64,000 nucleotides of DNA, taken from Lentisphaerota bacterium. Lineage in GTDB: Bacteria; Verrucomicrobiota; Lentisphaeria; Victivallales; Victivallaceae. The notes below the pieces were generated by a model that did no database searches, had not been told where the DNA came from, and was given only the letters and a program-made list of their open reading frames with translations. Position 1 is the stretch's first letter. Every line of letters begins with the position of its first letter. The position numbers and the translations under genes were made by a program. The DNA lies in the NCBI GenBank assembly GCA_017134815.1, contig CP071032.1, forward strand, positions 124,001-188,000, written 5' to 3'. Positions 52,418-62,615 of this stretch are shown piece by piece.

Positions 52418-55400
52418 CAACATATAATCAGGATAGCCGTGACCTTAATATCAAAATTGAGGGTAAGACTGGTGAGGATGAACTTGGAAATAATTACGTC
52501 CTGTTGTCAGAGATTCTCGACGGTTCTTATCAAGAGCTGTCTGAACAGTTTCATATCAAGCTGGTGCTGTTGTCTCCGGCAATATATTCTCCACTTACCG
52601 CGGATGAGATGCTTGGTCGCAATACGACGGTTAAAATAAAAAAAGATGATGATACCTGGCGTATTATTAACGGGGTGCTTTCCAAATTTGTCCTGAAAGG
52701 CTACTATTCCTATACTGAACAGGGAGAAAAAATTTATAATCCGGATCTTTACGAGTACAGAGCTGTTCTAAGCCCTAAGATGCTGCTGATGAAGAACAGT
52801 TTAAAAAGCAGAATTTTTCATTCAAAAAAACCAACCGCGGTTATTGAACAAATCCTTGATGAGTGGAACATTGATTATGATGATAAGCTGACCTATGATT
52901 CAGGGGACGATGCTAAAACCTATTATGAAATAGATCAGATTGTTCAATACAGGGAGAGTGATTTTGACTTTGTTTCCCGCCTGATGCAGAAAGAGGGAAT
53001 TCATTATTATTTCTGGCAGGGAGAAGAGGATGACAATGAGGTTCATAAGCTCATTTTGAGGGATTCCAACCCTTCCTCCGAGCTGGATCTGACCTATGAT
53101 TACTCTGGTGGCTCAAACTATGTAACCAGCTTTCGACTTGGGGAAAAGGTGGGACCCAACAGTGTCCGTATCGATAATTATGATTACCGGCAGGCAGATG
53201 TCACTTTCTTCAATTATGATGACAGCAATGTCAATCAGGATACAGACCTGGGTTCCTATGCAAGTAAAATGCAGGTGAACGAGTTTGAAGTCGATTTTAT
53301 TTCTACAGCTGACAAAGCCAAGGCGTCAAAATACCGCAAAAAGCTTTTGAAGCTTGAATCTCAACGCCTGCGATGCGCGAATTATAAATGGAAGGGCAAA
53401 ACCCGCAACCGGAGCATTGCCCCAGGGATTGCTTTTACAATGACCGGATATCCTGCTGACGATATTAATGGTCTCATCACCAGGCTGGAATTGACGGCAA
53501 AAACAACGCCTTATTCAACCTTAAACGGTACCGTGTCTGAAGATACGGATGCTGATTTTAAAGCTGTGTTTTACGCCCAGGACTCAGGGCAGGTTTTCAG
53601 ACCGCAGCTGACTATAAAAGATCCTGAGATTTTTGCGACAACTAATGCCAGGATAATTACTGTTGAAAATATTCCGACCGATCTCACAGATTTTAATTCT
53701 GATCTTGGCGGAAATCCTGTCCTTTTAGACACTTCAACAACCCGGGTGAAAATCCTGATGAACTGGAGAAATATTCAGTCAGATAACAATCCGGATTTCA
53801 GTTCAATGTGGCTTAACGCCAGATTTGGTCAAATATGGGCTGACCCGACCAGCGGCAGCTTTGATATTCCTCGAAAAGGTCAGGAAGTACTGGTTACTTT
53901 TGTCAATGGCAACCCGGCTCAGCCGGTTGTTGTCGGCAGCTTGTATAACAGTGTGGTTACTCCGCCGATAGATGCTTCAATTACAGGAGGTGTTTACAGT
54001 TCTGTAATGCGGACGGCTGCAATTTCCGGAAACGATGATGACGGCAGTTATGCTGTCACTTCTTCAACGTTGAACAATACCATGCCGCTGCCGATGTCAG
54101 CTTATGATCTTGGACAGTCGAAAAACCAGAAAGGCTACAGTGAAATTTCAATGTACAGCCTGAATAATGGAGGTTTCAGCAACGCGGAATATGATGATGC
54201 GACATTTATGTGCAAGTGGTTTTTCCCGGCTGATGCTCCGGCGATTTCTACTCTGGTGGGGTATGGAAAAGACGGGGTAAGCTCCGATCCTGATCCGAAT
54301 ATGTTCTTTGAGGGTATTAACATGTACTCTAATAAAGACGTGATGACCCAGGCAGCCCAGAGACAGGTTATTAATGCCGGATCAAACGTTCAGATCAGTG
54401 CTGGCGGAACAATTACCCTTCAGGCGGGGCGGAGTTCAATTACGCTTACTGACGAAGGCATTTTCCTGAAAAACGCCTTTGGTGACCAGAATAAATATAA
54501 TGGATACCTGTCTGACTATGCGGCTGTTGACCCCAGTCCTCCTTCAGCGCCGTCATGGAGTTTGAATTCATTCAGTTCGCAGTTCCTGCTGGTGCCTGGA
54601 CTTGGACTGGCTCAGGCTCCTCTGACTTCGATAGTCGGAACTTACCACGCGAATATTAAAACCTGGTGGGGGTCTGAGGCTGGAGGTATGATCGCTACAA
54701 GCAAGCTGGCTGGAATGCATACGACAGTAACAGGCGGATTTGATTTGACAGACTGCATTATAACAATGAATAAAATGTTTAATGAGATAAACAAGGACAT
54801 CTGTACCAATGCCGGTACTGATGCCGGTGCCTGGGCGGGAACTGTAGGTGACGCCGGGCTGAATCTGTTTATCCAAACTCTGCTTATTCAGTTTGCGCTG
54901 TGTATTGTCGCGGAAACAATAAACATGATATCCGTGATAATGGCCGGAACGGCTTCACAGGCGGACTTGAAGTATAATTTGATGGAGCTCTGTGGTAATA
55001 ACGTCTGCAGCGTGGCACCTAAAATTTCAGGACTGGGCAACCCTTATGGCGGTTATATCGCCCTCTATAAGTCTATCAGAAAACTTTTAACCGGAGGGCT
55101 TGGTGAAGCTGCAAATGCAGTTGCTCCTGATCCACTTGAAGCTGCACTCAGAAATGCTGTTTTGACTCGGGAGGATATTACGATTGTGAGTAAAAGCGAA
55201 CTGGCTCCATTGAGCGAAGAATCCAGTGTAAATGATGTTTCAATAAATCTGAACGAAGAGGAGGCTGCAATTGCGAAGCAGAAGTTGAAAGCTGATGAGG
55301 TTCAGCTTGAGGTTTGTGACAACAAAAGCATAGTAATTGAATCCGAGCAGAATATTGTTGAAGAGGAAGCCGCCATTTCCTCAGTAGATCAGAAAGTTTC

Positions 55401-55500
55401 AGATTCGAGTGCAGCTGCTATCAGACAGAATATGAAGGCACTGGATCAGGAATCCAGAGCATTGATTACTGCTTATGCAGGCTTGGACGTTGAACTTTAA
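52414..55500 (+). CDS. vgrG: VgrG-type spike protein with long C-terminal extension, copy 2
   Basis: The 1028-residue paralogue of the 43606 product starts MTTYNQDSRDLNIK, preceded by GGAG; a longer frame from 52342 has no ribosome site. The core is highly similar: LISEILDG-like opening, LGRNTTVKIKKDDDTWR, and the OB-fold RKGQEVLVTFVNGNPAQPVVVG. The extension after about residue 730 differs strongly. It has its own hydrophobic segment (LFIQTLLIQFALCIVAETINMISVIM) and a helical acidic part, yet the last 34 residues are nearly identical to copy 1. It would form the tip of a contractile injection tube carrying a different payload or adaptor surface. Confidence 0.9.
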   Translation: MTTYNQDSRDLNIKIEGKTGEDELGNNYVLLSEILDGSYQELSEQFHIKLVLLSPAIYSPLTADEMLGRNTTVKIKKDDDTWRIINGVLSKFVLKGYYSYTEQGEKIYNPDLYEYRAVLSPKMLLMKNSLKSRIFHSKKPTAVIEQILDEWNIDYDDKLTYDSGDDAKTYYEIDQIVQYRESDFDFVSRLMQKEGIHYYFWQGEEDDNEVHKLILRDSNPSSELDLTYDYSGGSNYVTSFRLGEKVGPNSVRIDNYDYRQADVTFFNYDDSNVNQDTDLGSYASKMQVNEFEVDFISTADKAKASKYRKKLLKLESQRLRCANYKWKGKTRNRSIAPGIAFTMTGYPADDINGLITRLELTAKTTPYSTLNGTVSEDTDADFKAVFYAQDSGQVFRPQLTIKDPEIFATTNARIITVENIPTDLTDFNSDLGGNPVLLDTSTTRVKILMNWRNIQSDNNPDFSSMWLNARFGQIWADPTSGSFDIPRKGQEVLVTFVNGNPAQPVVVGSLYNSVVTPPIDASITGGVYSSVMRTAAISGNDDDGSYAVTSSTLNNTMPLPMSAYDLGQSKNQKGYSEISMYSLNNGGFSNAEYDDATFMCKWFFPADAPAISTLVGYGKDGVSSDPDPNMFFEGINMYSNKDVMTQAAQRQVINAGSNVQISAGGTITLQAGRSSITLTDEGIFLKNAFGDQNKYNGYLSDYAAVDPSPPSAPSWSLNSFSSQFLLVPGLGLAQAPLTSIVGTYHANIKTWWGSEAGGMIATSKLAGMHTTVTGGFDLTDCIITMNKMFNEINKDICTNAGTDAGAWAGTVGDAGLNLFIQTLLIQFALCIVAETINMISVIMAGTASQADLKYNLMELCGNNVCSVAPKISGLGNPYGGYIALYKSIRKLLTGGLGEAANAVAPDPLEAALRNAVLTREDITIVSKSELAPLSEESSVNDVSINLNEEEAAIAKQKLKADEVQLEVCDNKSIVIESEQNIVEEEAAISSVDQKVSDSSAAAIRQNMKALDQESRALITAYAGLDVEL

Positions 55501-55538
55501 ATTTGAAATAATATAGAATCAAATTACAGGAGAAAATC

Positions 55539-56786
55539 ATGTCTTGGGACGGAAAAAATTTTGACAAACCCCTGATAATGCTTGATTACAAGACTCCTCA
55601 GGATGCCATTAAAAAGAACAACTACCAGCCGGATGAGGATGTGGCGCCTTTAATCAAGGATAATATGACTTCAGAACGTCTCATTCTCACTCTCAGAAAT
55701 AAGGGAATGATTAAAGAAGCTTGTGACTTTATGTCTTACTGTGTCAACCGCAGGGTAGGGGTCTGGTGGTCTTATTCCTGTGTAAAGGCTGTAAATACAG
55801 AAATTGAAGAAGAATTTAAAAAGAATCCTTTGACATTTGAAGAAAAGGTAAAAGAGGACGCCGGCAAAAAAATTGCCGCCTGGAAGGATACCTCTGAGCT
55901 GGACGCTATCAAAGACAAGTACGTCAGTGACGCGGCTAAAACCAATGAGGACTTCAAAAAGCTCTTCGGCCCGGAAATAACTGATCCCAATGATCCGTTG
56001 AAAAATATTCAGGATTCAATCAGAGCCAGCCAGGACAAAGCGCGGGTGGATTTTTCTCTGAATGAAATTGACGAAGTAATCAATAAAATGGATCCCCAGA
56101 AGGTGAGTGCAGCGCGTAAGGTGCTGGAGAAAACCTTTGCCCGATATGAGGCAAAGCATGGAATTCATCCCAGAAAAGTGATAGAGAATGAAATTATGCA
56201 GTCGGTCATACCGGAACCGATGCCGGAAGATACAACCCTCAGGGATCAGTATTATGGCATTATTAAATCGCGGATAGAGGAAGTAAAAAAATATGTCAAC
56301 CAGACCATGGCACAGTCTTTCCCTATCAATATTCCCGGACTTCCTAAAAAGCCGTCAAAGAAAAAGGTTGATGATGCTTTATATGCAGTTAAACGCTGGA
56401 TTCTGACTCCAACCGATGAAAACGGTAAAACCGCGATGGAATCTGCCAAGCCAGTGCCAAATGATCCGGAAGGCATGTGCGCTCTCACTGCATACTGGAG
56501 CAGTGCTGACCTGACACCCGGAGAAAAGACTCAACTGGTTTCCCCCCCGGGGTTGTACTCTACCGGCGTTAAAAATACAGTTTTCATGTGTGCTATGAAA
56601 AAAGGCGGAAGTAAAACCTATGATGAAAGGTATGAAGAATACTTCAACCTTGGAATAGATTGTGTGTCCGGAGTAAAGACCTGGGATAAGGAATGGAAGA
56701 AAAAACCTGCAAAAGCTTCAGAAAAAGATGATTCAAATCATCTGGAAAGCTCTTTCGGTTTTGGCCGTGAGGATAATGGACAGTAA
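55539..56786 (+). CDS. VgrG-linked protein of about 415 residues, copy 2
   Basis: The 415-residue paralogue of the 46762 product starts MSWDGKNFDKPLIMLDYKTPQDA. It shares FMSYCVNRRVGVWWSYSCV, the charged central helices and MCALTAYWSSADLTPGEKTQLV. The central helical part (about 130-235) is the most divergent, in step with the variable VgrG extension. AGGAGAAAATC precedes ATG, 38 bp after the vgrG stop. A constant pairing of each copy with its own vgrG suggests a dedicated adaptor. Confidence 0.78.
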   Translation: MSWDGKNFDKPLIMLDYKTPQDAIKKNNYQPDEDVAPLIKDNMTSERLILTLRNKGMIKEACDFMSYCVNRRVGVWWSYSCVKAVNTEIEEEFKKNPLTFEEKVKEDAGKKIAAWKDTSELDAIKDKYVSDAAKTNEDFKKLFGPEITDPNDPLKNIQDSIRASQDKARVDFSLNEIDEVINKMDPQKVSAARKVLEKTFARYEAKHGIHPRKVIENEIMQSVIPEPMPEDTTLRDQYYGIIKSRIEEVKKYVNQTMAQSFPINIPGLPKKPSKKKVDDALYAVKRWILTPTDENGKTAMESAKPVPNDPEGMCALTAYWSSADLTPGEKTQLVSPPGLYSTGVKNTVFMCAMKKGGSKTYDERYEEYFNLGIDCVSGVKTWDKEWKKKPAKASEKDDSNHLESSFGFGREDNGQ

Positions 56787-56863
56787 AAGGCTATTTTTTT
56801 ATGCGGCATGACTGGGGTTTTCGTGGCCATTTTGAATTTGACAGCGGCCTGCAAAAAGAGCGA

Positions 56864-56900
56864 AAAACGGGTTGGCAGCTTTTATCCAACCCGTTTTACA
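56864..56900 (+). terminator. Rho-independent terminator
   Basis: AAAACGGGTTGG / CCAACCCGTTTT (56864-56875 with 56886-56897), a 12-bp stem; it ends the second VgrG operon. Confidence 0.85.
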
Positions 56901-56979
56901 GTTATCAACTTCTGCATTTTTTCAGAAAGCTGCTTTCTTTCAAGTGGATTTCCAGGAAGTGCAGAATAAAATAATATTA

Positions 56980-58476
56980 CTAAAAAAAGGCCGTTTCATC
57001 CAGAACTTCATCAGTTTTCAAGGGAATTTGAAATTTCAGCAGGTAATCTATACTGCTGCCGGCCCAGTTTTCAACATCTATTCCTGACGCTGCACCGGCA
57101 GCAACCGGAAACAGCTCAGACATATATCCCGGGCAGGCAAGAATTGTTGTTACTCTGGGCTGGTCAAGGCCGATTTTGGCAAGCTCATCGACAATAAGTT
57201 CCTGAATCAGGCCTTGGTTAACCACTCCGGCTTTCTGGCGGACTCCATGTTTTGAGCCAATTGTGATAATGAATCTTACTCTCGGGCTGTCAGGGGCTGT
57301 TCGGTTTTGATTTACCGCGCTGAAGTACCTGGCCACTTTTCTTGCAATATCCCTGTTGCAGGTCTCAGTAAGCCTGTAACGCAGAGAGGTGGTAAGAACG
57401 CTGGCTCTGGCTCGAGCCGGTAGCATGGTCAGCTGTTTAGGGTTTCCCCAGATATCCATCCCGATTTTTTCGCATATTTGCTGATAATACTGATTAACAT
57501 CCGGATCATCAGTTGTATGATGCAGAAAATTTCCTGTAGAGACCGGAGTTTCCAGAGCAAAACAAAAAGTGTCGGGACATCTGGATTCAATAAAGGCTAG
57601 AAACCCTTGAACATAAGGATCTATTTTGCATGAAACTCTGGAATATTCCAGGGTCCCGTATTGAGGAAGCGCGTATTCACTGATAAGGCTGACCAGTTCA
57701 GCAAAGGCTGCTTCTCTGATTCCCTGAGGCCCAAACTGCCGGGCGAGCATTTCTCTTACTTTCTGATACCTGTTTCTACTGAAATCCTTGCAATAACTGT
57801 CATAAAGCTCTTCACCCAGAACTACAGCACTGCGATTAAACAGTCTCATAAAGTCATAAACAAGTCTTGCGGCTGAATTCTTTTTGTCATGCTCATGCAA
57901 AATAACTACCACATCGCTTTCATCAAGTATTCCTTTAAGGGCTATTGACAGCTGGATATTCAGGGGAGTTGTGGTTTCCAGCCATCCGCTCTCTCCATCT
58001 TTAACAGGACGTCCGTAAATGCAGGTGTGACATACTGATTTTCTGTTTTCTTTAGCGCCTCTCAGCATCTCCTCAGCCAGTCTTTCCCTTTTCTGCAAGT
58101 CTTCCCTGACTTCAATCGGTGTCATCATCTCAGCAACGGAAAATTCAATTTCAGGAATGTTCAGTCGCTCAGGGGCTATGTAGTGTTCCCATGCATCTTC
58201 AACTGCGTCATGAATTTCTTTGGCTGAAGGCGGCCGGTGATACATATCATACAGAGAGTCAAGTTCGTCCCTGCTGGTAATTCCTTTTTTTCTTCCAAGT
58301 TCATTTCTCAAAATCTCTTTATACCGGTTTCTGAAAGGTAATTCTGATGCTTCAACAAGGTAGCACTCTTCTCCTGCAATTTGTTTACCGCATTCGGCAC
58401 ACTCTGTCGCAAACGACATCGATCCCGGTATCATGACGATCATCAAGGCAAATAACTTACTTAAATTTTTTTTCAT
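56980..58476 (-). CDS. Exported protein with paired CxxC motifs, member of an unrecognised family
   Basis: The 498-residue protein has a signal peptide (MKKNLSKLFALMIVMIPGSMSFA). Its mature N-terminus has CAECG (a CxxC), and a second CxxC lies in SVCHTCIYGRPV near residue 160. Later blocks are DVVVILHEHD, FSAVNQNR, IITIGSKHGVRQ and ACPGYMSELFP. The same order of elements occurs in the partial protein at 62616, so the two are paralogues. The CxxC pairs could bind zinc or form a disulfide; no enzyme family is recognised. AGGAG lies before ATG. Confidence 0.75.
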   Translation of the reverse strand: MKKNLSKLFALMIVMIPGSMSFATECAECGKQIAGEECYLVEASELPFRNRYKEILRNELGRKKGITSRDELDSLYDMYHRPPSAKEIHDAVEDAWEHYIAPERLNIPEIEFSVAEMMTPIEVREDLQKRERLAEEMLRGAKENRKSVCHTCIYGRPVKDGESGWLETTTPLNIQLSIALKGILDESDVVVILHEHDKKNSAARLVYDFMRLFNRSAVVLGEELYDSYCKDFSRNRYQKVREMLARQFGPQGIREAAFAELVSLISEYALPQYGTLEYSRVSCKIDPYVQGFLAFIESRCPDTFCFALETPVSTGNFLHHTTDDPDVNQYYQQICEKIGMDIWGNPKQLTMLPARARASVLTTSLRYRLTETCNRDIARKVARYFSAVNQNRTAPDSPRVRFIITIGSKHGVRQKAGVVNQGLIQELIVDELAKIGLDQPRVTTILACPGYMSELFPVAAGAASGIDVENWAGSSIDYLLKFQIPLKTDEVLDETAFF

Positions 58477-58736
58477 ATTTCTCCTGTTTTTAATAGGGGG
58501 GGTGGAAAATCTATTCCTGTTTTGGGCTGGTGTTTCTCAAATTGAGAAAATAAGCCCTTAATTGAGCTCAAAAAATGCTAAAGTCAAAGAAAAAAATGTT
58601 AATGCTAATCTTATTAATTAGAAAAAACTGCATCTTGAGTTTTCTTATGAACACCATTAAGCAGAGATGTTAATATGGGCATACCCTGGACATTTAACAG
58701 GATGCAAGTATCGCGGTCTCCGGAAAATAAGCACAA

Positions 58737-58781
58737 AAAAATCTTCTTCGAAAAGTCAATATTTCTTCGAAGAAGATTTTT
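58737..58781. terminator. Long bidirectional terminator
   Basis: AAAAATCTTCTTCGAA / TTCGAAGAAGATTTTT (58737-58752 with 58766-58781), 16-bp perfect stem with A- and T-runs. It ends the minus-strand esterase gene. The rest of the 58477-58810 gap is AT-rich and empty. Confidence 0.9.
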
Positions 58782-58810
58782 GAAAAATTAAAGATAATCG
58801 TTAAAACTTA

Positions 58811-59968
58811 TCAAGAATTTTCTGACTGCGCCTGCATGTCGGATGGTATATTTTTCAAGATTATCTGCGTCAGATAATCTGCAAACTCCTGAGCAAATTT
58901 TTCGCTTGGATGCATGCAGCTTACTCCTGACTTTGACCAGTAAGGTTCAACAAAATAGACTTTTTCCTTGTGTTTCGGGGTGTATTTTTTTACTGTTTCC
59001 TGTAAAGCGCTGTAAAATTCCGGATGCTGCTTTTTAAGGTCAAAAAAGCCCCAGAGAGTCACAAATATGTGGGCTTTAGGATTTAGTTTTCCAACCTCTG
59101 AAATAAATTTATCCAGTGCCGTCTGGTATTTTTCAACAGTGCAGCCGGCTACAATGTCATTTGTCCCGATGTTAATGACGACGATATCCGCGTTTTCAAA
59201 ATCCATTTGAGGTCCGATTCTGTAGAGGACCTGTCTGAAATAGTTGAACATGGTAGGCCCCTGCCACCTGGGAAGCGATTTTGCGACTCCAATGCCGGAG
59301 AGAGCAATATAACTTGCGTTGAATGCTTTTCGAGATAAGTTTTTGCATAAAGCCTTATTAAGATTCTGAGTTGTTTTAAAGGCATAACTTAAAGGCAGGC
59401 AGGCAAATCCGGAATAGTTTCTGGGTTGATTGTTTGAATCCACATAGCCGGAGGTTATGGAATCGCCATAATAGGTTATCCTGTAAGTTTTTGCAGGTGT
59501 TGCCAGGCTTGATTTCTGCGCGATTTCAAATGTCTCAAAGTCAGTGGAAGCTTCAGAGACTTTAATTATTTCAACATGGTGAATAATATTTCCATTGTCC
59601 GGCATTGTAACTGAAATATTTTTACATCTGGTGCCCTTGGGGATGCTGAAATCAGATTGTTTTTTGCCGTCAATAAATATTGAATAAGCGACTGGAGATA
59701 TATCTATATCTGCTTCTTCACAGGTCAGGAATAACCCCTTGGAAATGTTGTTATAAGCTTTGATCGTGAAGTTTAATTTACTGCCTTTCAGGTTGACAGA
59801 TATTCCGGTTCCCTCCCAGTTCATCATGCCTGCACTGTTATGACGACCAAGGTAAGTTATTCTTGGATCTCTTGCGGGATTCGCAGAAGAAACCCCGGAA
59901 GGTTTGAGGTTGTTAGCAAGAGCTAAGAGAGATACAAACAAAAGGACAGCCATTAATTTGCTTTTCAC
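58811..59968 (-). CDS. Exported SGNH esterase, carbohydrate esterase family 2-like
   Basis: The 385-residue protein has a signal peptide (MKSKLMAVLLFVSLLALA). Residues 35-150 form a jelly-roll N-domain with ITYLGRHNSAGMMNWEGTGISV, typical of CE2. The SGNH hydrolase domain follows, with ITYYGDSITSGY (nucleophile Ser170), the INIGTNDI block (GTND 268-271, Asn in the oxyanion hole) and a C-terminal SCMHPSE supplying His. It would remove acetyl or similar groups from polysaccharides in the periplasm or outside, fitting the secreted GH18 enzymes nearby. The gene stands alone. Confidence 0.85.
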   Translation of the reverse strand: MKSKLMAVLLFVSLLALANNLKPSGVSSANPARDPRITYLGRHNSAGMMNWEGTGISVNLKGSKLNFTIKAYNNISKGLFLTCEEADIDISPVAYSIFIDGKKQSDFSIPKGTRCKNISVTMPDNGNIIHHVEIIKVSEASTDFETFEIAQKSSLATPAKTYRITYYGDSITSGYVDSNNQPRNYSGFACLPLSYAFKTTQNLNKALCKNLSRKAFNASYIALSGIGVAKSLPRWQGPTMFNYFRQVLYRIGPQMDFENADIVVINIGTNDIVAGCTVEKYQTALDKFISEVGKLNPKAHIFVTLWGFFDLKKQHPEFYSALQETVKKYTPKHKEKVYFVEPYWSKSGVSCMHPSEKFAQEFADYLTQIILKNIPSDMQAQSENS

Positions 59969-60401
59969 AATTTTCTCCAGGTAAAAGTGCTAGAAATTAG
60001 ATAAATTGAGCTGAAATGCGTTCCGCAAGCAACTCAATTGATTAAGAACTGAATAACTCCAAACAATCAATAATGCAATAAATGATAGGCATTTAAATTG
60101 AATAAAAAAACTGTAAATTTCAAATAAAAAGAGGCCCTTCTAACACAATCCTAACACAAAGGAACAGCTCAAAATCGTTATCACCCAAGAACTGCTGAAT
60201 AAAAAACATGCCTTTGAGACTGGTGTTAAGATACTGCTGACGTCAGTATGGTTTGGCAGGATGCATTTTGATGCTGATTAACCCGGCTGGGTTTCGCCAG
60301 CCGGGAATATAAACGAATGTCATTTAAACATAACTATTTAGCATTTACATATTGGAACCTGAGAGGTGAATAAGTAAAGTACTTAATAACATGAGCTATG
60401 T
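59969..60401. other. Intergenic stretch with one hairpin
   Basis: A 9-bp stem CCCGGCTGG / CCAGCCGGG (60282-60305) is present without a T-run on either side. It may stop transcription from the broken gene at 60402. No gene is seen. Confidence 0.4.
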
Positions 60402-60983
60402 CTAATTAACCGCATTAAGTACGTCAAGACATTTATACGCTAAACCTTTTTCTTGAGCAGGTAAATCCCCTCCAGAAACAAAAATCTTTTTATCTAATGG
60501 AAAGCTGTCAAAAGCTTTAGCAAATGCATTACAAAAGTCAAGGTAATAGGCAGGATTAGTTGTTGTTCCTGTTATCGCTATCCCAAAAATAATGATATTA
60601 GGGTTAGCTTGTCTGATATCATTGATCATTTTTTTATAGAAAGCTTCAACTTTTATTGGATCGAATATTTCGAATGTTTGAACTTGAGGATTGTATTCTG
60701 CAGATCCAAAGATGACAATAATATCTGCATTTTTGGGCAAAACACAACTAGTTGTCTGATCGTAGCTGTACTGGGAAAACGTGTAGTTTATTGAAAGAAG
60801 TTCTCCTTAGCCGTTATAAACTTTTTTGGTATTCGTGAGCAGGCTTTTAAAATGGTTGAAGTCGCTTTTATTTATGGACTTTTCTGAGTTAGAATAACAA
60901 ACATAATTTATATTTCGTGAAAATGCACTGAAAGATACGAAAAAAGAGGTGATTGCGAATAATAAAATTATCGTTTTCTTCAT
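60402..60983 (-). pseudogene. Small exported protein gene broken by one in-frame stop
   Basis: On the minus strand the frame starts at 60983 after GGAG (signal peptide MKKTIILLFAITSFFVSFSAFS). It meets TAA at 60807-60809, then continues in the same frame to 60402. Read through the stop it gives about 192 residues. The second half has ADIIVIFGSAEYNPQ and NIIIFGIAIT, suggestive of a small SGNH-like hydrolase, but the usual GTND is GSAE. Without the stop, the gene would look intact, so loss is recent, or it is a sequence error. Confidence 0.65.
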
Positions 60984-61536
60984 GGAATCTCCATAGCTGT
61001 TTTCTGGCTTTTTTGATTTACTTTTCAATTTCAAAGCCAGAATGATTTTAATGACAAATAATTTGAAATTTTGTATTAAGCCGCAAATTGCCAACTTTTC
61101 CCGGGTGCAGTTAATAACTTGCTGATATGATCACTTCGAAGTTAAGAGATATAGATGAGGTTATTGTCTTGAATGTTGTGGTTTATAAGAAGAAATGTTA
61201 TAAAAAGTTGTTAGGTGTTTCTAATTAATGATTTAGTATTAGAGTGACAATGGTGGCATAGCCAGTGATAGAACAAATGAACAGGAATTTTTATAAAGCT
61301 ATGATTGCAGCTTATAAAAATACTTTTAAATTAGAGATAATTGATGCATAAGAATATAAAATAACCTTAAAAGTATTAGGTGCTTAAAAACAGTTCTTGT
61401 TGTTTTAAAAATATTTTCAGAAATTATCAAATTATCAAATTTTATAATTGCGGCAATTTAAAATATGCCTTTTATGAGCTAAAAAACATTTAATAGATCA
61501 ATATGAATGAAGCTTTAGAATTAAGGATAGTAAAAG
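60984..61536. other. AT-rich intergenic stretch before the SDR gene
   Basis: Low GC; no gene or RNA is seen. A short minus-strand frame reaching 61094 is only a 5' extension of the broken gene without a ribosome site. Confidence 0.4.
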
Positions 61537-62292
61537 ATGAATAGATTTGAAGGGAAAAATATTGTTATAACAGGAGCCTCTTCGGGGATAGGGCTGGCTG
61601 TATGTCACCGGATAGCAGCGGAGGGCGGTAATATTGCTCTGGTTGATATTAATGAAAAAGGTCTTGAGAAAGCTCAGAGGGAGCTGGGAAGGTATTGTAC
61701 AAAAACAAGGTATTTTAAATGCGATGTGTCCAGAGAAGATGAAGTCGCAGCAACGGCGGATTCTATTGTTCGTGAATTTAAATCGATACACGCATTAAGT
61801 CATAATGTCGGAATTTTAAAAACATATAATACTCATGAAATGACACTTGATCAGTTTAATGAAATTGTTGCTGTAAACTTGAATGGAACTTTTCTGATCA
61901 ACAAGCATTTTATACCGGTATTGATTAAAAATGAGCAAAGCTACCTGGTAAACATGTCTTCGATTGCGGAATTTCATCCACATCCATGGATGAGTGCCTA
62001 TTCAGCGACTAAAGGAGCTGTAAAGTCTTTTACCCGTTCAATATCTCTAGAGTATCACAAACAGGGGCTAAGGGCCAATTGCATTTGTCCCGGGTCTATA
62101 AAGACAGGCTTGGCTGAAGAATTTTCAATTCCTCAAGGCGCTGATGCTTCGTTAACAAAATATTTGACTCCTTTCGGGAAACCTCATATGGTAAGCCCTG
62201 AAAAAATAGCCGGAGCAATAGCAATGCTTTGCTCTGAAGATGCTTTTCATATGAATGGGACAGAGTTAATCGTTGATGGAGGAAGAATTTAA
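61537..62292 (+). CDS. Short-chain dehydrogenase/reductase
   Basis: The 251-residue classical SDR has cofactor loop TGASSGIG (12-19), a catalytic serine at SSIA (141-142), and the Tyr155-x3-Lys159 pair in YSATKGAV. The C-terminus ending GTELIVDGGRI is typical of NAD(P)-dependent sugar or secondary-alcohol dehydrogenases. The substrate is unknown. It is flanked by AT-rich gaps and stands alone. The start has no strong Shine-Dalgarno sequence (TTAAGGATAGTAAAAG). Confidence 0.9.
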   Translation: MNRFEGKNIVITGASSGIGLAVCHRIAAEGGNIALVDINEKGLEKAQRELGRYCTKTRYFKCDVSREDEVAATADSIVREFKSIHALSHNVGILKTYNTHEMTLDQFNEIVAVNLNGTFLINKHFIPVLIKNEQSYLVNMSSIAEFHPHPWMSAYSATKGAVKSFTRSISLEYHKQGLRANCICPGSIKTGLAEEFSIPQGADASLTKYLTPFGKPHMVSPEKIAGAIAMLCSEDAFHMNGTELIVDGGRI

Positions 62293-62615
62293 TGTGAGTA
62301 CTGCTGCACGTTTCTGAATATCTGACCAGGCATTTTACTTGATGCTGCAGGATCAGGCACTTAATGTCACTTCTCTGCACAAAAAATATTCTCCGCATTT
62401 GAGCATTATTGGTTTATGTTGAATTGTACATATTTTTCATTCACAGTAGAGATGAGAGAATGAAAATGCTTCGAAAGGTATAATTGGTTGACTTATTAAA
62501 TTTTTTCATTTGTATTATATTACTTGTATTTAATGATTTAGGTCATATTTTTTTGATGTGGCTGACTGTTAAAGGGGGATAAAATTAACAGTTTTTATTA
62601 TTGAGAGGATTTACA
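62293..62615. other. Intergenic stretch
   Basis: No gene, RNA or clear terminator is seen. GAGAGGA lies before the next start codon at 62616. Confidence 0.4.
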
